This document shows positions 1 to 11,100 of a stretch of 21,329 nt of DNA, in pieces. The DNA comes from Paramacrobiotus richtersi (Eukaryota > Tardigrada > Eutardigrada > Parachela > Macrobiotidae). The stretch covers positions 1 through 21,329 of the forward strand of contig JAQGAU010001115.1 in NCBI GenBank assembly GCA_034698045.1, in the 5' to 3' direction. The position numbers and the translations under genes are program-made. The notes under the pieces are model-generated. The model was not told the origin of the DNA and made no database searches. It saw nothing but the letters and a program-made list of their open reading frames with translations. The stretch's first letter is position 1. Each line of letters starts with the position of its first letter.

Positions 1-141
1 GGAGGATAAAAATATCTATTACCACACAAAATTTGTCTAATATAATACAGAAAAATATGGGAATAAGGGTGATACCGATTCGGATAAATTTCTATGGACT
101 GATGTACTAAAAAACGTACTCCTAAAAATATGGGCCGGATG

Positions 142-147
142 TTTATT
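142..147 (-). promoter_or_regulatory. Candidate polyadenylation signal of the R-SNARE gene
   Basis: TTTATT on the plus strand reads AATAAA on the minus strand, about 190 nt downstream of the SNARE stop codon, a normal 3' UTR distance. The rest of 1-334 holds no coding segment I can support and is read as 3' UTR and flank. Confidence 0.4.
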
Positions 148-334
148 TTTAATAGGGTAAAGCCATCCACCAGTAACGACCGATCCTGTAGAAAATATTT
201 TCGCTTCTTTTATTGCTGACGCTAGTTCGCGCAGTAAACAGTTATGACCCTGCTTTACTTGATCATGAGTGATACGGTCCACTCAGAGTCATGAATTGTG
301 TGGTGCGGTACTTCGCAAAAGACAGGACAACAAC

Positions 335-885
335 TCAAAAAGGCCGTCTTTCCGGAGGAATAAGCATAAAAATTAGAACAACAATGAAAACAGCAATACC
401 GATAAGGATTCCAATGAACAACCTCTTGTTTTGTCCCCATAGTTTGCTACGAAGACGTTTAACTATCTTTTTGAACTGATAAGATTCATGAAATAAGTTG
501 TACGCTCGCTCGTGCAGATAATCCACTTTTTCACCTCGTTCCATAATATTTTGTACCCCTTCTCGGATCCTTTCGGTTAGCTTCTCCACTCTGTGTCGCG
601 TCTCCTCCAAGCGTGATTTAACTTTTGGGTTCGTTTCGAGCTTCGCTGAATGCCAGCTTGGCTAAGCGAATCGGTGACAGAACCAAACTGACCTTTTGCA
701 GCCAAATAAGGGCTTAATGGCGGACTCGGAGTGCTGGGCTCCGATGCGAGTACCACATGGTTGCGTATTCTCTTCGTCTCATCTTCGTCACTGGAAGCAT
801 AATCTGACGAATCCCGTGTGAGTTGTCCAGGTCGAAGTGGTGGGAATCCAGTTTCCAGCAGGGTCAGTTGATGTGGATAAGCCAT
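335..885 (-). CDS. R-SNARE, VAMP4/VAMP8-like synaptobrevin family
   Basis: Two exons, complement 693-885 then 335-645, separated by a 47-nt GTCAGT..TTCAG intron (646-692) that joins two otherwise incompatible frames; total 504 nt, 167 aa. Residues 1-64 are a soluble, disordered-looking arm with an acidic patch (SSDEDE, about 31-36) and a Ser/Pro-rich stretch (about 48-60). Residues about 80-138 form a heptad-repeat SNARE helix with the R-SNARE signature ERGEKVDYL; R101 fits the ionic zero layer. Residues about 140-160 are a single hydrophobic tail anchor, followed by IPPERRPF and a stop. Family role: pairs with Q-SNAREs to drive vesicle fusion. The RGE form and acidic N-arm recall VAMP4 and VAMP8 more than neuronal synaptobrevin, but orthology is inferred only. 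There is no longin domain. The start ATG has A at -3 and G at +4, and an in-frame TGA lies just upstream. Confidence 0.85.
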
Positions 886-1485
886 TTCGAAGATGTGTGG
901 GTATACAATCGGTCATTCTGGTCCAATTACGACTTCCGTTACTTGCTACTATTACTAATCTATGCTCGGAAGTGTCAGCGTAACAAAAACCGTCTACAAA
1001 TTAAAACTAAGTTAAAACATTCACATACGCCTTCTGGAATTAATTCTCTGTCTCCATACGGGAAAACATGAGAGCGGAGGCGCGCTGTACTTACCTCGTT
1101 GTTGTCACAATAACAAGAAAATGCATGTGTATTGCAGATGTGTTACTGCACAGATCTCACTGCTGTCTTCAAACTGTTTTTATAATTATATTTCCGCATA
1201 TTGTATATACTGCATGAAAGTATACGTACTTGAACATGAACGAGGCAGAAGTATGATTCTATAGACTCATACATTTTTACTTGTCAAGTTCTTTGGCCCT
1301 CAATTACAAGTTTACGGTGACACCTACCAAAACCAATTAACGCATGTCATACTATGGTACAGCAATAAACACATTTATAAGAGAAAAACTACTTGGTTTT
1401 ACTCTAGAGTCTGTGTGTACTCTTCTTGTATAATTACAATAAACAACGATATACGGATACCACAGTGTAATATACTACCTCACTA
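886..1485. other. Intergenic stretch upstream of the R-SNARE gene
   Basis: AT-rich sequence between the SNARE start codon and the open segments that begin near 1.5 kb. It should hold the SNARE promoter and 5' UTR, but I see no clear TATA box, repeat or RNA gene. Confidence 0.4.
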
Positions 1486-1747
1486 GTGACATACAAGTAC
1501 ACGGCTCGAATCGATTCGAAAACATACTATTCAGTTGGTAACCGACGTAATCTTATGAGGAAAAAATGTTGCTCCCTATGCCCGTGGTGGTATAACCCTC
1601 TGGATACGCAACCTCTTGTCAAAAGAGTATCCCGCAATGTAACTGCTGATGTCAAAGGATCCACAACCGTTAAAAACACCATTTCAAAGCATTCCTCCGC
1701 TTCAGAACAGCTGACCGCTTCCGGCCACTTCCGGTACCAGGAAGAGC

Positions 1748-2008
1748 TATCAGCTATGATGGTAAAGTGCAGCTGGCTAATGGCCAAACATCCGGGGCGA
1801 AGATTCTGGAATATAGCGCAATTATAGCAGACTTATCCAAAATTTCACAACAGAACGAAGACAATGGCAAACTGCAATTTCTTCCAATGAGCTCGAGCAT
1901 ACTGGCTAAAGCGTTCTTTCGAACAGACCAGGATGCGCCGCGTATGCGCATGGAACTCAGTGCTGGCCCTGCCCGAAATCTCCACTGTGATCTGCGTGTC
2001 ACTTGACG
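1748..2008 (+). CDS. Possible exon of an unrecognised gene
   Basis: A plus-strand open frame runs to the TGA at 2006-2008 (its last stop-free stretch begins further upstream, after a TAA near 1670). The coding-looking part contains SGAKILEYSAIIADLSKIS followed by a Q/N/E-rich turn and a second helical-looking stretch ending FFRTDQDAP. The composition resembles a soluble alpha-helical protein rather than random translation, and the region is less AT-rich than its surroundings. However, other frames, including the opposite strand (1754-2068), are also open, there is no clear start, and I do not recognise a family. An alternative plus frame continues through 1933-2208. This may be an exon, a decayed gene or chance. 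Confidence 0.25.
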
Positions 2009-2318
2009 AGGAATGCGATGATCATGCGAATGCCGCGTGTACATATATGCAAGAAGTGGAAACACCACAAGACGATTGTTATCACTGGCTCGAGCAGTTT
2101 AGCGACGTCCAAGACTCGTCGGTTTTCTCGAATGGTGTCTCTTTTCCGTCTTCTCCGGTGTCTGAATGGATCGCAATCGGGTCCTCTTCAGACGGTCGTC
2201 GTTCGTAACGCGGATTGGGAGATAAGGGAAATTGACCGTTGACCGGGTGAAATTGACCGGGTAATGCATAAATTGACAGTAGTTTCAAAACAGTTCACAA
2301 ATTGGTTCATAATGACTG

Positions 2319-2602
2319 CAGGTCAAAGTAAAGAAGAGGCCCAGTAAATTCGAAGTGATGCTCGATGCGTTCAGGGCAGAACTCAAGTCTTTATTCGGAA
2401 TGTGTCGAAATCTAATTTTACGGAACGTGACCATCATTTTTAACACCGCAGACCGGTTCAGAGGCTTTATGGACATGTATGACAAAGAACTGTTATTTCT
2501 ATATGTATATCGCGATGCAGGCGTGATGATGCATGTGTCTGCTGGAAAGGTCAACGCCGCTGGAGCGATTGTCGACGAGCGATTGTTGGGCAAAGTTCAA
2601 TA
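2319..2602 (+). CDS. Possible exon of an unrecognised gene
   Basis: A CTGCAG acceptor-like site ends at 2318, and the following frame stays open to a TAA at 2600-2602. It starts VKVKKRPSKFEVMLDAFRAE and continues with helical segments such as DRFRGFMDMYDKELLFLYVY. The mixture of charged and hydrophobic residues looks like real helical protein. A further short open stretch at about 2612-2709 (containing LADVKRVDHSSDYIILRKF) ends at a GTGTAT donor-like site and might be the next exon. I could not link these in phase and do not recognise the family, so function is unknown. Confidence 0.3.
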
Positions 2603-3366
2603 ATAGCGTAATTGCCACAATTGACGTTAGCTGATGTGAAGCGAGTGGATCATTCGAGTGATTACATTATTCTACGGAAGTTTATGGAACGCCGGCAGTG
2701 GGAAATCGCACTGCTAAGGGTGTATTTGGGTGATATTTGTTTTCGGAGTATAACCGGTTTCGGTACAGTGTGTGATTTATCGAGAATATAAAGCTACCTG
2801 GTGTCTGAGCTTGTTTAGAGTTTGAATTTTAGAGTCTCGACCGTGCAACTTCAACGTGAATGTAGTACTGTACATAAGTTTATGTATGGGAAGCGTTATG
2901 CACATGGTGACCTTTGAGACCAAACTGACTTAGGACGATGACGTTTTTCGCGAACTAAATGGGTATCAGTACAGATATATGCCTCGTGTAAGCGACAGCT
3001 ACAGATACTGTAGCGGAGAAAACTGTGGTATCATTGATAACTTTCGAGTCTGCTAACTGTCCAGCAGCACAAGTTCCGAGTAACAGGAACAGTGAAAAGT
3101 GAAAACTTATAACGACTGCTTCGGAAAACAGTGAACGCGAATGAATACCAGCTGCTAAGCAGTCACGTTTTCATAACAGCAACGCGGTGTGTCAGGATTT
3201 CGTTACTGCTATCTTTCGCAGTTGTAGAGTACGTTAGACACTACGAATTCCGCATGAACTTGTTGATATGTGCTAACTATAAAGCCGGCCTTCCATAGCT
3301 ACATGAGTACTCGGCTGTATGTAAAGTATGATGCTTTTATAGCTGCTGGATATGATGCAGAGCTGA

Positions 3367-3732
3367 GATCCGCGTGACAACGTTGCTTATCGTGGGAAGC
3401 GGTGGAACCATGATCCGGAGGAGGATGAGGAAGATGACCAGGCGCATGTTTGGGTCGTGGATAAAGTAACTCTGGATCATTTGGACGCACATATCCTTAG
3501 TCATTTGAACCTGTACAGCCGGATTAATCGGCAGGTTGTAACCGATACGATGTATTTTTGTGTTTTAATCATACGGTGTTTTAGAGCAAGGGTGTACAAA
3601 CAGAGACGTTTGTGGTTTCGGTGTCCGGTACCCAGCACTTCCGCTCAACGATGCAGCCTGTTCTTGTCGTCGGCTGCTGCTTCATGTCTTTGTGCTATTG
3701 CACTGTGCTGTATTGGTTTGCGCGCGCCTTAG
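3367..3732 (+). CDS. Possible terminal exon of an unrecognised gene
   Basis: A plus-strand frame is open from just after a TGA (3364-3366) to a TAG at 3730-3732. Its first half is coding-like: RGKRWNHDPEEDEEDDQAHV, with an acidic run, then VDKVTLDHLDAHILSHLNLY. The second half is Cys/Ser/Arg-rich and looks less like a folded protein. An AATAAA occurs 51 nt after the stop. It could be the last exon of the gene suggested by the segments at 1.7-2.7 kb, or unrelated. No family recognised. Confidence 0.25.
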   Translation, partial: DPRDNVAYRGKRWNHDPEEDEEDDQAHVWVVDKVTLDHLDAHILSHLNLYSRINRQVVTDTMYFCVLIIRCFRARVYKQRRLWFRCPVPSTSAQRCSLFLSSAAASCLCAIALCCIGLRAP

Positions 3733-3782
3733 TTCGTTTGCGAAAGTAGCTGTCGGAAATCACAGATGTGTACTTCTAGCTT

Positions 3783-3788
3783 TAATAA
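3783..3788 (+). promoter_or_regulatory. Candidate plus-strand polyadenylation signal
   Basis: AATAAA in the context GCTTTAATAAACACC, downstream of the plus-strand open segments between 1.7 and 3.7 kb. It is the best hint that those segments belong to a transcribed unit; the hexamer alone is weak evidence. Confidence 0.3.
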
Positions 3789-5128
3789 ACACCGGGGGAG
3801 GTTATACTGCTTCTATTACTGCCAGTAAATTACTGTACGTAGTTGACCGGTACTCGTAGAGATTGTAAGTAAGTACATTCTCAAGATCGAATAAGCACTT
3901 ACCTTATAATGGGGCCCTGTTAGAAGTATTAATTTAATTGCATGCAGTTTGACGGAACGCGCACCTACGATTGATCGTTCTGGGCACGACAACAAGAAAT
4001 ACTGTAAGCGCAATAACTGCGAATAATAAACAAAATATCCGAAATACCAAGAAAGCAAGCCTACAAACACACAGAGTCTAGAAACAGCAACACTTTAAAA
4101 CAGTGATATTTGGATGACGTGCATCATTCAACGAAGAACACAGTCATCGGAAGTGCTTTGAACGGTATGGTATTTCCTGACAGAAACTCCATAGCCAGAG
4201 ACTAGGATATAGTCACCTTACTATAAAACAGTAGTTATTAAGTGTGTAAACTGCATGTGCAACTATGTACGTATGTCGGAAACACCAATTTTGTAAACTG
4301 TATGTACAACTAGGCATGTACCAGATTATCGAATCACGGTTTAATTGTACCAAAAGGTGTCAGCAGTATAAACCATGGTCATTGCGGTATCACTCAAGAT
4401 ATGTAATCGTTCTAATATTCTATTTAGTTTACTTATTATATTGTTATTTATTTATTATATTATATTATTATATTTTTTATATTATTCTTATTATATATTT
4501 ATTTTACTTTGTAGTCAGGGAAACTGATGTTGTATACCCGACGGCAGTGAGTATGACCTTACCGGTTGTCAAGTTCACAAGCTGGTTGATGTGATTGTAG
4601 ATCGGTTCATATATATCAAGTCTATCCATATTTATGTCCGTTTGGTATGTTTGCATGTTGGATGTAATATTAATATTTATCTTCACTTTTACAGATTACT
4701 ACGCAGAGTACATCTATTGCTTGATTTATTTAATTAGATTTTCGTATTAAGTTTAATTTTCTGAAGTCGTAATGAGATGTGTTTCCAACGATACTTTCCA
4801 TTTACAGATGCGCAAACATAAAACAAACAATTTATTCAACCAAAAAAAAACCGACAGAATAAACCAACTTTCCTTTTTTGACACAAACCATTCACCATTC
4901 AAATCCAGAACGAACAAATCCCACAGAAATCTCTCTGTCCTAACAAGCAGCATTCTGATCAACATTCGAGTTACGAAACAGACAACGCTGGCAAAACCGC
5001 CGGAAACTACAGTAAACAGGTCAATAAATATAGCACAATTAAGCTCCTTTTCTTGTAAAAAAAGACCAACACATTTTTTAATTCAGTAGAAAAAACCAAC
5101 CACAAATATATCCCCAAACAAACGCGCC
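3789..5128. other. Intergenic region and Lis-1 3' UTR
   Basis: No supported gene. It holds a diverged pair of about 30-nt direct repeats near 4244 and 4294 (TGTAAACTG..ATGT.CAACTA), a very low-complexity T/A tract at about 4425-4505 built from TTATTATAT words, and, from about 4800, the presumed 3' UTR of Lis-1, which is A/C-rich on the plus strand. Confidence 0.5.
4831..4836 (-). promoter_or_regulatory. Candidate polyadenylation signal of Lis-1
   Basis: TTTATT on the plus strand is AATAAA on the Lis-1 sense strand, about 290 nt after the Lis-1 stop codon. Other TTTATT words occur further downstream (for example near 4723), so the site used is uncertain. Confidence 0.35.
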
Positions 5129-8100
5129 TTAACGACACTCCCACACCTTGACCGACTGATCCACACTCCCCGTTATAACGTACGGATTCGCTCTATGAAA
5201 ATCTACGAAAAGAAAGAATATTAAGCACTTTACATTAATTTCTAATAATTTTTTTATTTATGAACACATTTCAAAGAAACACATTTATAAATGCGCAAGA
5301 AACGCGAAAAACAAATTTGTAAACAAAATTTTTTGAAAATAAAATCTACATGTTATTAATTACGTTTTTTATTTACCATTGTTTTTACCTGTATATTTTA
5401 TTTCTTGTTTATTTATATTTAATACTTATTTTCTACTGATAAACAAATGTATCTACAAATATTATATTTATTAATTTTAATTTGATAAACAACATCACTC
5501 CCGTTACATTAACTTCAAAATTTTTTTATTCACACTCGATATTATTTATGAACACGTGTCAATGAAAAACATTTATGAATGGACATGAAAAGCGAAAAAA
5601 ATATTGTAAATAAGAAATTTCCTAAACGTTTATAGATTTTATTATATATGCTCTTTATTTGAAATTTATTTACCTTCGGATTTTTTTAATGTTTATTTAG
5701 TATTTATTTTGCATTAATGAAGAAATATATCCATAATATATATTTATTTAATATTGTGTTAGAATGGTATATTATTTTATTCAGAAATATTGTAGCATGT
5801 ACTGTATTGTACGTACCAACAGTGGTGCAAAAGTGATCATGAGCATCCAGTGTTTTATGGCAGCGTTTGTTCTTAATATCCCAGATCCTGATGCTTTTAT
5901 CGTCCGACGCACTGACAATGTACTTGCCATACGGATGAAATACCACGCCCCGCACCCAATTATCGTGTCCGCCCTGTCAAGCCGACAATCAAAACAAGTA
6001 CATTTCTATGTTAAAAATCAGTCAGAACAAAAACGAAAAAATACACAATCCCAAAAAAACGGCATATGCAAGGACAACCGAAAAAGAAGACTCAAGCTTT
6101 TGGCATACTAGAGAGATAGGTATTATGCGTGTAAATTAGCAAGCAGCATTCGGAAGGAGCAGTCAAAGGATAGGCAAGCCACTCCACTACGATCGTGCTC
6201 AGTGCACTTCAATGTGTAACGTGAGTCTTCGTCGATATCGTGCGCTTTTTCCCGTAAAATAATACTTTAATACCAACAACAACAAGAAAAACGGGACAAT
6301 TACATCCAGATAACTGCACGACACAATAAAATCTACTTCAAACGTAATATATTTCAAAAACCGTCATTTCAGACACATTTTGTACTAAAAATCATTACCT
6401 TAAATTATTCGACAAACTGAGTAAAAAAACGGGTTAAAAGACATAAAAAAACCGAAATAAATTTATATTCAGAGTGAAAAACATTAACAAGATAGTTTCA
6501 AAAACTTGAATTCTCGAAGCAGTTTCCTTACCAGAACAAACAAACAGGTTCCCGCGCCCACATCCCATAATCTAAGCATTTTATCACGTCCACCGGAGAG
6601 GAGAAAAGGACCCGTCCTACTGGCTTTGCTCTGCATCAAAAACAACAAAATCAACTTTCACTTCATCATGACCAATCAAAGAACGATCTAAACACAATTT
6701 TGCCAAACAAGTCATATAATTCCAGCTCTTTCAGACTGATGTACGTAAATTTCGTCATGAATCACGAATAGTTTAATTTATTGAGTGCAGAAGGCTGGTA
6801 CCGTTTCTTATTAAAATCCTTCGCTATGTTTTCAGAAATAAGTCTTCTTTTAAATTCGATATTCAATTTTATTAAAAAGTCTTAAAATTAGATTGTACTG
6901 AAATTAAGATTAATTAAAATTTATTAAAATTAAAAACTATCGGCTATATTTTCAGAACACATCTTTTTTTAAAATTCGATATCCCATTTTATTAAAAATT
7001 CTTAAAATTAGATTGTATTGAAATTAAGATTATTTAAGATTTATTAAAATTAAAAACTATCAAAATTATTAAACATAATTGAAATGGGAGTTTTAAATTA
7101 ATCCGTCATAGTGCAGAGCGTAAAACATGTTCAAATTGGGCGTTGAATACATACATCGGCTCCCGCCGCCTCCAGTAGATGCGGGTAGGAAGAGACCGGC
7201 GCCCAGGCCACACATTCCACCACGTGGTCATGTCCGTGGAATTCCGCTTTACACTCACGGCTCTCCACGACAAACACCCGCACCGTCTGCAAACACACAC
7301 ATCCAGTCAACGGTACCTGTGCTGGTACAACATTAGGTAGCTGTATTGTCCGATAGATGAAAAACAATCTATCCAGGTACTATGAACCAACCTACCAGAT
7401 ACTATCCAGTACAAAAAACACGGTACTATACCACATCCTTGTGAATACAGTATTGAGTATACGTTTTTATTTTTATTTCATAACAAAAATCAAGGTTAAA
7501 TTATTTCAACTATTAATTCCTCGTAGCGATCAACCATTTCTAACCAGCCAATTCCAAATGCCGATCTAAATCGAAGCCTCTGCACTACGATAACCATATG
7601 ATCAAGCCGTCACCCTGTAGAAAAACGAGGCAGCGCAGCCAAACAGCCGATCAATGGGCAAACAAAGAAACCAACCCGAGAAGTCACTGCAACTTCTACT
7701 CATACCGAAAACAACTCAACCAACTTCCAAAAATATCAATTTGTTGAGAGAAAACAACCGGACAAACAGTTTTTTCAAAACATCGCTTAAATTCCATCAG
7801 AACAACTCTCGAAAGAAAAACACAGCTAATAATAATAAAATATGACAGAATTATGGTACACCCGTTTACCTGGTCATTGGAGCAGCTGGCGACGAGTTTC
7901 CCATCGACCGTCAGGGCAATCTTCCTGACCCAGTCGACGTGGCCCGTGAGGGTCTTGACGCAGTGCCCACTGGCCACCTCCCACATCTTGATGGTTTTGT
8001 CGCGCGACGCCGACAGCAGGTGGTCGCCCGAGGGCAGGAAGAGCACGCAGCTGACGTTGTGGTCGTGGCCGTATAACGTGCGGATGCAGGCGTACGTCGC

Positions 8101-11100
8101 CATGTCCCACAGCTTGATACTCATGTCCGCCGAGCAGGACGCTGTAATCAATCACCCGTTCACGTCATTCTTGTCTGTTTATATATTTTTTGCTTTTATA
8201 TAATATGTTAAATTTATATATTTCTATTTGTATATTTGTATATTTTTTGCTTTTATATAATATGTTAAATTTCAACACACACTGATTTTTTTAATATTGT
8301 TCTGCATTACATTTTCACACCGATTGTTTTTAGCGTCAGTTCCTCTTTCGCATAATCTTTTTGTCTGGTGAACTGTTTACTTATATACATTTTTTATTGT
8401 ATATATATGTTTAATTCCAACACACACTGATTTTTTTTTGATATTCTGCATTACATTTCACACTGATTGTTTTTACCGCCACTTCCTGTTTCGAATAAAT
8501 CTTATTTTCTAGTAATCCGTTTATTTATTTAACTAAATTAATTATTTATAAAATTCTTATTGAATTATTCCATTTAAGCTCAGCAGCTGTGTAAAAATTG
8601 TCAGATTATCCATGACAATGTACTAAAAATAAACGCAAATTCTCATAGGAATTGTATATAACTGTTTAAAGTTGCGGTGACTCAACCGGCTCTCCATACC
8701 GCTATGTAAGCCAGCTCACACATTAATAACTTTGAAAATTCATAACTTTCCACCGTGTGTACCTGCCAGTGATTAAAAAAGTGCTAAATGTTGCCAATAT
8801 TTACTAGATCATATTGGTATGAACCACTTATTTATTTCTGAGTCCCAGCCCGAAAGCACTTCCCAACTCAGCCACTGCACTACGATGTACTGCACCACCT
8901 TTAACCATCAAAATTAACGTGCTGACAAAATCTGCGCAAGTCCTTTTTCTCGTATTGTAAACGTAAACTGGAGCCAAAACAGACAGAGAATCTCACAGCG
9001 CTTCAAAAAAAAGTATGATACAGTGGATTTTCCAACGTTTCTGATAACGCATTAAATCTAAATTCGTCTAATCAACACACACGTAAACTATAACAAATGA
9101 ATTATAAACCGTTAAAAATAAATTATAAAAATTACTGGATTAAATTATACGTATAAAATTGTACTTTAATTAGAAAATAAATTAAATAAAATACGAAAAC
9201 AACTGATAAATTTAAAATCACTAGCCAATAAAGAAGAAAAATATGCGTAAAAAGTTATCAACATCATTTGAGGATAATTACACACGACATACCAAGCCGA
9301 TCTCCAGTGGCGTCAAACGCGATATCCTGGACAGTGTCCGTATGGCCTTTTAGCGTCCGCTCATACTCGCCCGACTCATAATCCCATATCTACCAGACAG
9401 AGAGAAAACTATGCACAGACGCAGTCATAACAAATAAATGACATTCACATGCTGATTTATTATTGCACAACGTTTCTCTGCGGCACAGGCACTTGTTTAT
9501 GCCCATCATACACACATTCTACACCATGCATAACAACTCTCGTCTCTGGGCTTTAAATCAACATTAGTGCCAACCGGATTTTCTTAAAGGGCTTCTTCAC
9601 GACTCAGATTAGGCAAATAAGGAAACAGTGTATCGTATTTGCCCCGCTTTTTCATCGCGTAAATCAACGGGGGAAATTGTACAAATATCGATCAAAAATT
9701 AGAGAGCAATCCATTAAAATTTACTGGATTACGCTCTAATTTTTTGATTATGTTATTTAGATTATTATTTAATTTTAATTTATTTCATCAATTTTTACTT
9801 CGATTACTCACGTTATTTAACTTTAATAATTAAGGAAACACATTTCACAAGGTACCATGAATCTAAAAACAGTAAATTTTTGGGTTGAATTGAATTATCG
9901 TGTGACTAATTAAACAGTTTTATCAGAACGAAAAACGGTAAAAAACCTAACAATATTTCCGAAAATGGGGTAACCGACAGACAACGATTTGGAAAATATT
10001 TTACGAAACAAAACCGAGTAAACTAAACACAAATTACAGGAAAAATACGACATATTAGTAGCAGTGAAAATCAGCGAAAATACTGACGACAAAAAAAATT
10101 TAAGAGATAATAAATAAATAAAACAAGTACAACAAACATAAATTTTGATAAAATTTATGTTTAGTTTACTTGTTTTATTTATTTATTATTTCTTTATAGT
10201 TTTACTGCTGTCTATATTTTTCCTAAAATACCACAATACACGAAAAAGATTGAAAAGGATAAAAAAAAATAATTAAAATATTTAAAAACAATCCATGAAA
10301 AACACAGACGAAAAAATAATCTGCTGACCAAATTATACAGAAAATGAGTGGTTTCCGGTCACTGAGCGTACCTTAATGGTGGCGTCCTCCGAGGCGGAGG
10401 CCAGGATACTGTACTTGGGGTGGAAGAGGACGCGCAGCACGGACGCCCGATGGCCGGTCAGGCAGTGTAGTTCGGGACCGCGCGGCACCCAGTCCTCGGG
10501 TTTGCGTTGCTCGCGGGTCGGCGCCCCGTGCCGCACTTCCCGCTCTAGCTCCTGCAGCTTACTCTCCAACTCCATGTTCTACAACACATTACAATTCATT
10601 ATTTCAACATACAGATTTTTGTACGATTTTATATTGAACCATGCGCCCGATAAATACAGTATCGGGGCAAACAACATTTTTGTATCGTTACTGGGATGGG
10701 TACTGATTATTATCAGCATTAATAATCACGAAATATTCAATAAATAAATAATAACGAAAATTCATATTTAAATAAATAATAACAGAAATTCATATTTATA
10801 TTGTTTACCTTAATTATTACTGAAGAATATTATCATTGTAGTATTCAGTATAATGCGGCTAGAATTAGAGTGATAATAAGTATTATACGAGTATCATTAG
10901 AATAATAAAAAAGACATCCGAGTTAGTTATGCTGAAACATTACAAATTAGCGAAAGCTGTTAGCGGGCTACTGTGTTGGAATTATTCCCAGCCCTTACAC
11001 TACGGCACCGCGCTCCATTATGTGACAGAATATATTTTGAGACGACGAAATACACCCAGTGACGAGATAGTACGAAAGACACAAATCCTGAGACACAAGC

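Larger units (their letters stand above)
9390..10371. other. Lis-1 intron between the WD40-1 and WD40-2 exons
   Basis: AT-rich intron that contains both long inverted repeats of this window (9690-9749 and 10107-10189, annotated separately). No coding segment seen. Confidence 0.5.

Noticed and set aside
1754-2068. 104-codon minus-strand open frame
   Set aside because: It overlaps the more protein-like plus-strand segment, is rich in Arg/Ser as antisense frames often are, and has no recognisable motif.
4425-4505. T/A-rich tract as an origin or regulatory element
   Set aside because: Simple low-complexity sequence with nothing else to support a function.
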